DNA of 64,000 nt from Apus apus. Taxonomy: Eukaryota; Chordata; Aves; Apodiformes; Apodidae. The stretch covers positions 59,024,405-59,088,404 of the forward strand of contig NC_067312.1 of NCBI RefSeq assembly GCF_020740795.1. Direction: 5' to 3'. Position 1 is the first letter of the stretch. Each line of letters begins with the position of its first letter. Made by a program: the position numbers and the translations under genes. The notes below the pieces were generated by a model. The model saw nothing but the letters and a program-made list of their open reading frames with translations. It made no database searches and was not told the origin of the DNA. Shown one piece after another: positions 36,846-47,000 of the stretch.

Positions 36846-37284
36846 ATGACATGCACAGTCTAATTTCAACAGCCCTTTTTTATATAAGGCTGAGTGAAAA
36901 AAGCTCAAGCCAGTTCCCACAAGTGGCTACTAAAAGCATACAGTCAAAATGTTCCTTTCAAATCCACATCACATACCAGGGCTCTGTACTGTGAGTATTA
37001 TTTCACCCACATTCCTGTGAGAAAGGTCACATAAGAGTAGCAAGAAACACACAGATCCCAGAGAAGAAGGTGCTGAACAAGTACAGTTTTTTTCTGTAGT
37101 AGGCAATTTAGTGAAGGGAAAGTAAAGCTTGTTCAACTTGGGAGAACAGAACTCACTGACTGCCTAGCAAAATAAAACATTTCCAGAGTGGCTGTAAATT
37201 GAAAACAGTATCATCTGCTCTTCTCACATGAAACATTATTCAGCTTTTTATCCAAGAGCCTTTCACAACACAAGCAGAGATAAA

Positions 37285-37840
37285 GAAGTAATCATCCTGC
37301 TCCACTCAGCTCTGGTCAGACCACACCTGGAGCATTGTGTTTAGTTTTGGTCCCTTCTCCACAAAAAGGATGCAGACAGGCTGAAGAGGGTCCAGAGAAG
37401 GGCCATAAGGATGATCAGAGAACTGGAGGACCTGCCATATGAGGAGAGGCTGAGAAAACTGGGTTTGTTCAGCCTCGACAAAAAAAGGCTTCAGAGAAAC
37501 TTCATTACCGTGTTCCAGTACTTAAAAGGGTGGCTACAAAGAAGATGGAGAGTCCTTATTTACAAGGAGCCACATGGGAAAGGCAAGGAGTCATGGGCAC
37601 AAGTTGCTCCTGGGGAGATTGTGATTGGACAGAAGAGGTAAATTTTTCACCACAAGGTAGTTTATCATTGGAATAGTCTCCCAAGGGAAATTATAGATTC
37701 CCCCACACTGGACAATTCACAGTCTCAGCTTGACAGGGTGCTGAGCCATCTCATATAAACTAGAGCACTACCTAGAAATGCTGGACCAGATGATCCTTGA
37801 GGTCCCTTCCAACCTGACATTCTATGATTCTGTGATTCAG
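37285..37840 (+). mobile_element. CR1 LINE fragment with 3' tail
   Basis: The plus strand contains the CR1 signature CACACCTGGAGCATTGTGTT, then the GLFSLDKKRLQRNF coding stretch, and ends with ATTCTATGATTCTGTGATTC, the CR1 terminal repeat. It is 5'-truncated and its coding frame is broken. Confidence 0.92.
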
Positions 37841-40800
37841 ACAGCACTATGAGAGCATGGAAAAAGCCCAAGTAGAAACTCTGAATGCAAGGGGACTCAG
37901 ATCTCTGCTCCAGCTCTCCAAACTGAACCAATTAACCAATTAATGCTCCTTGGGAAGTGCAGATTCCCAGCCAGACGCCAAATTTCAGGTCCAGGTTGTT
38001 CATGGTGTCAGGACCATTTCTGGGACTGTGGCAAGGCACAGTCCAACCAAGGTAACAGGGTAAGTGTGTATCAGTAGTCCTTGGGGACCCCTCTGCTCTT
38101 TCATCTCCCACCCCTATCAGATGGAACACAACTCACCTTTCATAGAATACCTGTAACAAGGGTGTATGACTTGGGTGTGGCAAGGGCCTTCCTTTGCTAA
38201 GAGTGACAAAGATTAGTCGTCACTGGCTAATTCAGGACTTGCCTCCTGGATTCAGTTCTGTGCTGCACCAGATGTTGTATTTCTGCAAAATGACTGGTTG
38301 AGATTTCTGATCAGCTTTAGCAAGCATGGAGTTGCTTTGAATAGTGCTTCAGTGTGAACTGAAACCCTTCAAGGACAGGTCTGTGCTCACCCACATGAGA
38401 TCATGCTGCTTTGACTTGTTACTAGACTCACACAATTTATTTGCAGGCATCTGGGGAAGGGTCTGGGGAGCATCATACAGTCAAGTGAGCTCCCTGAAGT
38501 CAGTAAACACACTGTGAGTCCAGGAGCTGTGCCAGTGTCACGGCTACTGTGCTTGACCAGCTAATAATCTAACCCATCCCCACACACATCTTCTTGAAAC
38601 CACCAAGTGGGATGTGGTGGCACTGTAACTCATGACAAAGCCATTGCTGATGGATTTAATGCTGCAGCTGGAAATAGTATTGAGGAGTGCAAACCAGACA
38701 TGCTTGGTCAGACTGGAGATCCATTTGACCTAGTGTCCACTGTTTTCAGGCCCAGAGTTGGCTGCTGTCATGAAAAGCTTTTCTCTTATTAAAAGCTTTT
38801 TTCACAGGCTGAAAAGTCCTAGCCTGGCTAGTTGCTCAGAGTTCTCTAGAGCTCTGGCCATCCTTATTTTCATTTCCTAAACCCTTTCCACTTCTGCAGA
38901 GGAGGGGACACAGCTTGCCCAGCAGTCCATGGTTGCTGCTATTACACCATCTGCTCATTTGCCCCAGGGATCTGCAAAGCCATTTGCCTCTTCCTCTCTT
39001 CTGGGTATTGAGGGAGATGTGGTCTGGCAGCCTGTTGCTCTCTGCAGTGCCAGCTCTCCTGTGCAGACCTTTGGGTAGTGTTTCACCTGCACCATAGGGA
39101 AGGGCTTAGGTGAGGTTATCACCCCCAAAATACTTCCATGGTGAACAACACAAATGTGCTGCTCATTTTCCCCCTGGGGTTTTCTGCTCCTGCCAGCCTA
39201 GCTGCAGGCAGGATGTATCCGAGCAGCTCTGTCCCAGCTCTCAGCCAGGGATGAGGGGAGGGTTATGCCCAGCATAGCATAACTGGGACACAATCTCCCT
39301 CTAGGGTTGGGGGGATGACCAACATCTCAGCCCCATGCAGCGGTTTGAGAGGCACAGGCAGAGTGACTGCAGCCCATCCCCATGTATCCCTTGAGAGCCG
39401 TGTCTATTTGTTTGCAAAGGCTAAGAAAACCAACACAGACAATTCGGAGGCTCTTCAGAAGTGGTAAACCACATGCCTCCTGCACGACATGGAGTGTTTA
39501 TTCAGAAACTGCAGAGCTAAAGCATACACTTGCAGGCCAGACCCTCAAGGTCAAAGCGTGGGCAGCCTCAGGACAGGTCCAATGTTGACCTACATGCAGC
39601 TAATTCAGAGATATTCATCCTCCCTGGGGACTCGTGGATTTGCCTGTTTATTTCACATAGCTCAAGGGTGAGTGATAGAGCAAGGGACAGCAAAGGGAGT
39701 GATTTAACACCACCATGGACCTCACAGGCCAGTGAGGGATGGCTGGATCCAGCCTGGTGCAGAAATCCTGATGCTGAAACCTGGCAGATCTGTGTCTGAG
39801 GAGGTCAGGTAAGACTCAAGAGGAAGCCAGTGGATAGCGAGACACCTGCAATGCACTGGTCTGTGGCAGAGGGTAAGCACATGGATTTGTGCTTTTGCAT
39901 ACAGTTTTGGCTGTTGAATGTATCGGTTTCCCATCTTTCCATGCTTCAGTCAAGTCGGGGGGGGAAGGAGTTATTTGCTCTCACAGGCACCATGGTTGAT
40001 CACACAGGGCTGCTGGTTGTCCTGCTCCCAGGGAAGCACACTGCAACCAAGTAAGTTGCCCCCAAATCTGCCTTAAGTCAGGGAGTGAAGGACAAACCTG
40101 GAAATTGCTTCTCTGTCATTATCAGGCAAGACAAAACTGGTAGAAGTGCCCTGACACCTTGCTAGAGTGACATTAGCTTAGCTCCCCCAGCTGCTCCCCA
40201 GATAACCTTGGGCTCAGGGCTGTGTCCATGGCTGCAGGGAGGGATAGGCAGGTCTCCGGATACTGCCTTGCAGTAGCAGTGCCAGACAGGGGTAAACAGA
40301 GATAGCATTGAGGCTCGTAAAGAGCTTTGACTTATACATAGGTATAAAGCCTGGTCTTGCTGTATCTGCAGTGACAGTAGTCTCAACGGTACCAGGATAG
40401 GGGCCTGGTGGCAGGATCCAGCCTTAGATCCAGCTGTCCCATGGACAAAGCATTCCCAGGGCTTCTAGGTAATGAGAGCCTCGTGAGGCACTGGCATGGT
40501 GAGTTGTACCCAAGGTTGGGGGTGTTCCCATAGTGAGTAGCTCCAGTGACACTCAAGGACTTTGTAACACTGAAGCTGCTCAGGTTGCTGGACACCTGGT
40601 TGAGCTCCTCCAGGTCATTACCAGGAATCTGGATGCAACCTGCAGCTGGCCCAAGGCCAGCTGAGCTGAAATGTGCAGAGAAGGGAGAGGGAAGCAGCAC
40701 CTGGCACACTGTAAAGTGTCCAGCTGCAACAATTCATTTGAGACTGACCAGAAAGTTTAACCTGCTTGCATAAATTCATCATAGCAAAGGGGATGGCTGT

Positions 40801-41519
40801 TTGTGCCACATCTGCTACAGAGCTCTGCTGGAGAAGAGCCTGCTGTTTCTGGTGTTTGTGGGAGACAGGGAAGCCACACTGGGCTCCAAAATGGGCCCAG
40901 TGTCCATGGCACTGTGGGCAAGTCTCTGCCTCTGTGTCTCCACTGCAGAGCAGAGAGAATTTGAAACTAGGTAGTGCAGTCTGTAGTTTCTACACTGTTA
41001 TCCATCATCAAAGCCTTTCATGGGATAATAAAATAACTTCCTTAGCATTTAAAGTAATTCACACACAAGAGCCAAGTCTTTACAGGGATTAAGGTCCTGA
41101 CAGATGCAAGCACAGGTTCTGAAGATTTTAGAGTGCATCTATTCCATTAAGCACCTCTAAAGACCCTGAGGGCACTGTAGTTCTTCCTTTTACAAACATT
41201 GTTTACAAATGTATTGGTTTCTACCCAGCTAGAAGATGGCTGGATAGGAGAAACATTCATAGTACCAGCTCTGCAGTGTCGTATGGCAATGTTTTGCTGA
41301 GTCAAGAGTGATTTATCAGACCTCACCAGGCTCTGGAGTGACTGGATAGACTGGGGTGTGTGAGAAGCTGAGCACACACAGCCCATTCCCATGGAGCACT
41401 GAAACACCCAGGGACTTCGACTCTTTCTTCCATGTTTCATACCACTTGCAAGCAACCTGGGATATGTCAAGCTTTTGTTGTAGGAGTACTTCCCAATGTG
41501 GTGTCCCTCTACGGCCAGG

Positions 41520-42030
41520 CATATAGAATTATATAATAAAATCATTTAGGTTGGAAAAGACTTTTCTGACCATCAAGTCCAATCAGTAACCTAACTGCCA
41601 AGTCCACCACTAAACCATGTCACTAAACACCATGCCTACACATCTTTTAAATACCTGCAGGGGTGGTGACTCAACCACTTCCTTTCTAATATCCAATCTA
41701 AATCTCCCCTGGTACAACTTGAGGCCATTTCCTCTTGTCCTATTGTTTTTTTTTTTACTGGCAGAAGAGACCAACATCCATCTCTTTTCAGTTAGTTGTA
41801 CAAAGCCATAAGGTCTCCTCTGAGCCTCCTTTTCTCCAGACTAAACAAGCCCACTTCCCTCAGCCACTCCTCATAAGACTTGTGCTCTAGACCCTTCACC
41901 AGCTTCAATACACTCCAGCATCTCAATATCACCTCAATATCTTTCTTGGTTTGTGTGGCCCAAAAGTGAACACAGCATTCACAGTATATGTTTTCCACCT
42001 CCACAAGCACTGTCTTTGTATGGTACAGCA
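41520..42030 (-). mobile_element. CR1 LINE fragment, minus strand
   Basis: It begins with a degraded terminal repeat (AGAATTATATAATAAAATCA) and GGTTGGAAAAGACTTTTCTG, the reverse complement of a CR1 3' UTR. The minus-strand frame further in shows [19 protein letters not shown]. It is older than the copy at 32.5 kb, judging by its divergence. Confidence 0.88.
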
Positions 42031-43853
42031 TCCTACAAGGACCAGTTTTCAGCATGTCTGCATGAGGGAGGGTGACCTCAGGACCATGAAGCGTCACACA
42101 GTGCTGGAACATGGACACCCTCACCAGCATGGACATCTTGTCTTCACTTGTGAATGAGGCAAAATAAACTTCCCTGTGAATGACTTGGAAGCCTCACATC
42201 TCTTTATGCCATCCATGCTCCTGGCCCACCCTCCCATATCACTGTGTTCCCATATCTGCTCTGCTGCCACCACCCTGCTGCTTCTTTTGGGACTGCTAAA
42301 CCTGCCCCACCTCTCTGGAGGTACCTTGTAATCTGCAGTGGACACAGGGGAGGAGCCCTAGAGTGAAGTGGTAACTCAAGGGATAAGCAGAAAAGCAGCA
42401 GAGATGACCACAGACTCCCAGGTTATGTCTTAACAAACACACATGCGTGCAATACCAAACTTTGAGCTTCCTCCGGGGACCTAGGGAGAGAACCTGCAGA
42501 GAGCAAAGGCTGTGCTTGAGAAAGGAAAACCTGGGAAAGACTGGAGTTGGGCCAGATCCGCTCACCCCTGAGAAGATGCTCTGCTCCAGGGCAAGACTTG
42601 GGACTGCACAAGGAGGTGGTATCATCCCTGCCATGAAAGGCAGGCAATACCCAGGGTACCTGGGGGTAGCCACATCGTTGGGTTCTTCTACCAACCCTGG
42701 ACACACTGAGAATTCTTTAGAGGGCGGGGGTGGTTTTTAGGGGCACTAGCAACTCACCAGAGCATAAGCAGTTGAGTATCTCATGGACAAAAATGCTAAT
42801 AGAAGCTGAATCCCAAATACCTTGGTACTGAGTATGTTAGAAACTGGCCAAAGTGGTCACAAGGCCCAGCTCCAGCAGAAATGTTATGCACAGGTATAAT
42901 CTTCAGCTTTTCTCCACTATTCCGGCATGAAAAACTCTGAAGGCAGTTTGCAGAAGAGGCCAGGATTCCCACCTCACCTCATAGGCAGGGAGCTGAGGGA
43001 GTTTGGCCAGGGGACGAGGCACATGGACTGCAGCACAGGGGCCAGAATCTCAGGGTCGAGGCCGTTCCGCTCAGCAGAAGCTTGTCGTCTGCAGCTGCAC
43101 TGGCCCTGAAGATGGTCCCACAGAGGCTGCAGGAGCCTGGATGCTGTGCAGGTCTGGGGCTGTGATGGGCATCAGGGAGGTAGGAGCAAACACTGAGTGA
43201 TATCCCCTTACGGAAGCAAGGGACCAGCTGGGTCTTCCCACTGGTTTTACTGGGCTGCCCACTGCTATCCTGCGTCATGAAGGAAGTGCTTTGATTCACC
43301 GGGTACTGGACAAATGAGTTATTGGGAGGTCCTCAACACACAGAGACCCTTGGCTGGAGTCCTGGTATGGATTCATTTTTCTGTCTGGATTTCCAAGGAA
43401 GGTGGTGTAGCCCTTGGGCAGATCACATGAATGGCAGTCTCCATCTTTGATGTTTCCAAGGCATGTGATGCCACAGCCACCCTGACCTCATGCAGCAGAC
43501 AGTCCTGCTGTGAGGGGAACTGGAGTGGAGATGGAGCTCCCTCTCCCACCAGCACTGCTATGGTCCTATGTAAATGCCTTTCAAGCAGTGTATGTCATGT
43601 TGTAGACCTCACAAGTGGTCCTCAAGGACTAATGACACCTCTCATCCTCACACTCTGAAAACCAGCAGGGAGGCAGTGTCACATCCTGCCCTGCCATGCA
43701 GCTTCTTTGTACTATAGAGGAGGGCATTTGAGCCACAGTTCAGGAGGAGAGAGTGTAAATTTCCTATCTGAAGTGGATATAGCTGTATAAAAGCACTAGG
43801 ATGTTTTGTAATTCACACTAGATTCTGGGCAGAGACTTGCACACCTTTGCACT

Positions 43854-43915
43854 CTGATAAGGAAAATATTATTACCCTCCTAGTGGCCTGTCCAGATAAG
43901 CGGTTTTGGGCGGGC
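43854..43915 (+). promoter_or_regulatory. HEMGN: Paired GATA sites and GC/CACCC-type box upstream of HEMGN
   Basis: CTGATAAGG (43854-43862), AGATAAGC (43894-43901) and GGGCGGGC (43908-43915) lie within 62 bases, 100-160 bases upstream of the HEMGN ATG. GATA sites next to a GC/KLF-type box are the usual layout of erythroid promoters, and mammalian HEMGN is a GATA1 target. The exact transcription start is not defined by sequence. Confidence 0.7.
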
Positions 43916-44014
43916 AGTCTGCATTTTTTTCAAGCTCTCATTATGCTTCACCAGTATCTCCAGATGCTGTTCCCAGGGAACTAAGCTGCTTTCTATTTAA
44001 AACTGTGACGAGCC

Positions 44015-44096
44015 ATGGAGAGTTTAGGCAAAGACCACGCTTATTCGGACCCTTCCCTGCCACCCGCTGCAGCCTGTGAGGAGTATGCTGTGCCAG
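44015..44096 (+). CDS. HEMGN: HEMGN exon 1
   Basis: The ATG is in a strong context (GAGCCATGG). The exon encodes 27 residues plus one base and ends at GTAATG. The LGKD motif near the start agrees with mammalian hemogen. Confidence 0.85.
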
Positions 44097-47000
44097 GTAA
44101 TGATGACACCACTCCTAATGAGTTTTTGGAGAGAGGATAGAATGATCTTTGTCACCAGTGCTTTCTAAAAAAGGAGTTAATAATTACCAGTTTATGCTTG
44201 GGGATGGAGGTTGTACATTTAACTGCAAATATGTGTGGCTTTTTCCATGTTGTGTTTCATATCACAAAGGCAGAAGTACCTATAAATATTTTTCACCTCA
44301 GACAAAGTTAATCAGGCAACATGAATATATTATCTGCAGACTGGCAATACTGTCTCGTTCTCTTACCTTCATGGATGGTTTTTTTAATTTTCATTTCATC
44401 TCTGTATCTTTGTGTCCTCTGCTAAATGTTTTTTCATCAGAATGCAGATATTTCCGTGTGATCTTTCTTGCCTAGTGCTAGCAGGCAACAAATAGCTTTG
44501 GAGCAGCTGTGGAAGTGCTCTCTTGGACCAGTTAGAAGTGGATGAGAGGTGTTTGCTACCTGTGCAAAACAATTTGCTTAGGATGGGCTGGGGAAGAGAC
44601 TGATTGCAAGCAGCTAAAAAGTGCTTTTACAGCTCACAAGACATTTTGAAAGGGACAGAAAGTTACCTTGGCTGCAAAGGGATGTGCAAGGGATCATGTA
44701 CATCAGCAGTTAAATTGAAGACCTGTGCAAAACCTGCTACTGCAACTTCTGACCTCATCTTCCTGGGCAGCTTCCTGCCTTTTGTTGTGTATACAGCAGA
44801 GTCATCTCCTGCTGATTCTGCCCTGCTGCCTTGGATACTGCTTCATGTTGGGGAACAGCCTTCCTTTTGGGGAACATCTACTGGGCTGTACATTGTCCAA
44901 GCACAGTGTTTTCCATCACAGGCTGACAACATCTCTGGTCATGTTGAGGTGCCCTTGCCTTGACTGGGATAGTCTGGCACTATCATTGCGAGTGACCTTC
45001 ATGCCTGTCTTGCATCTTGCTCTGCACCTTCTCTTTGGTTGGAATTTTTTTAGCTGAAGAACCATCTGCTCCTGCATGGCTCTACTGTGTTGAGAGCAAA
45101 GGAGGCCCCTGGAACTACTGTACAAAGAACAGCAATAAAAGAACAGGAAAAACTAATAGGCTGAACCTGCAGGAAGTATGAATATTTTCTGTTTTGTGGT
45201 TGTGATGGTGGCTGTTGTTAGTAGACAGCACTTGGAATACCATGCCTAGATTTGGGCAGCTCAGGACAGGAAGGAAAAAGGCATTCCGGGCTGAGTCCAG
45301 TGCAGGGCCACCAGGACTGCCAAAGGCTGGAGTAAAACATTTACAAGGCCTGGCAGAGGAAACCAGGGCTGTTCAGCCAGGAGACAGTAAGACTAAAAGA
45401 GAGATCTCATCACAGTCACCCTCTGCCTAACAGGGGTTACAGAGAAGGGAGACTCAGTCACTTTCTAGGGGTGCACAGGATAAAGAAAGGAGGCACCACG
45501 TCCACGACGCAAACACAGCTGGATAGAAAGGAAAAAAACCCCACAAAACACAACAAGAAAACTACAGTGAGAGGAGTGCAGGGACCAGAAAGGTGGGCTT
45601 TGAGGTATTCCCAGCTTCTCTGGACAAAGGCACACTGATACAATTTTAAAGTTGCCCCTGCTTTTATAAAGATGTTGGAACAGGGACCAAAAGAGACCCT
45701 TTACAAGCTACATTTCTGCAAGATTATTATTAATTATTAAAAGTGTCTTGTGTAAAGATCTGCTTTGGATAGACATTGGCTCCTGCTATCAGTTTTTTCT
45801 ATCCTGGAATACTGTTTTTTCTTGCATTTAACAAGCATTCGGGATACAAGAACTGTAGTCCCAACTCAGCCTTGGAAATCCTTTTCACTTTGCCAGTTCT
45901 CCCAGCTGGACAAGGGAATGACAAAATGGTAGTTCTTCACTGATGTGACCTAAAACTTTAGTGTGAGCCAAGGCTTTTTAGGGAAATAGCTGGATCCAAT
46001 TATACCTGTAACACAGGTTATAGTTTTGCTTTTTCATTGTGTGGGCTGTGTTGAAACTATGAAAATCAGCAATTTCATGACCTCTTCAGTATACATGTAG
46101 GAAGAGCCTCCTGTCCGTCCAGGCCTCTTGAACAATGCTTTTTGCCTCAAGGGAGCAGTCTCATGATATTTGATCTAAGCCAAGTCTTTATTATCACAGG
46201 CTAGAATCCAAGCTAGAAAATTCAGGGCTGACTGGATCAGAAACCACAAAACCTGTTGATATACTGTGAGAGATGTTGTCTGTTAGGAGAAAAACACAGG
46301 GAAGGAAGTTCAGTGCTGGCTTCAGCTCAGGAATTCATTCACCAGGCTGTAGACAATTGAGATGTCTTTGCCTCAAGAAGCCATTTGCTGCCCCATTCAG
46401 CCAGCAAAAAGGGCCTAAGTGGTCATTGCACTGATGCTCCTTTCTCAGCTACAGGGAACCTGCACATCTTGCCCAAACAGTAAAGCCAGCACTGGAGCTT
46501 TCTCACATGAGTCCTGGTCCCCTGTCCTGATCTTTCTCATAGCTGCGGACCAACTTGGGGCTGCTTCTGTGTGGTCTGTGGGACCAGTCTCCTCATCCCC
46601 AGCAGTGTGAACTAGCCCTGTTCTGGTCTCTGGTTGGGTTGCTGTCTCCTGCTGGGTTTCAGCCTAATACACATGAGCACCTGTGTATGGGAAAGCCTGT
46701 GCTGGCTCCCTCACCCACTTACCCCCAAAGACCTGTTCCTATGTTGTAGGGCTGGCTGTTCTGCCAGTCAAGGCTTTCTCCTAAGTAACTTAGATGAGCA
46801 TTTTAATTGTAGTGGTGGCCAGTTGCAGTTCCTTGGGAAAAAGGGTAGCAATGGAGCAAACACAAAGAATTACCTTGCAGCCTGTAGTTACAACAAGCCA
46901 AGGGATTTTATAGTGTCCTCATGGCATGGGAAGCCTGCCTTGTGCTTCCATCAGGTCCCAGATCCCAACAGTGGCTGAGTAGGTTGGACAAGGATAACCT

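Larger units (their letters stand above)
36860..43850. other. Intergenic region between SPINK4 and HEMGN
   Basis: Apart from CR1 copies at about 37285-37840 and 41520-42030, no gene was recognised. In human, BAG1 and CHMP5 follow SPINK4; no BAG-domain exon was seen here. The frames at 42.3-43.6 kb are short and show no family features. The break between the two human-type gene blocks falls in this stretch. Confidence 0.6.

Noticed and set aside
43994-44001. TATTTAAA as a TATA box for HEMGN
   Set aside because: It is only 13 bases before the ATG, so a start 25-30 bases downstream would fall inside the coding sequence.
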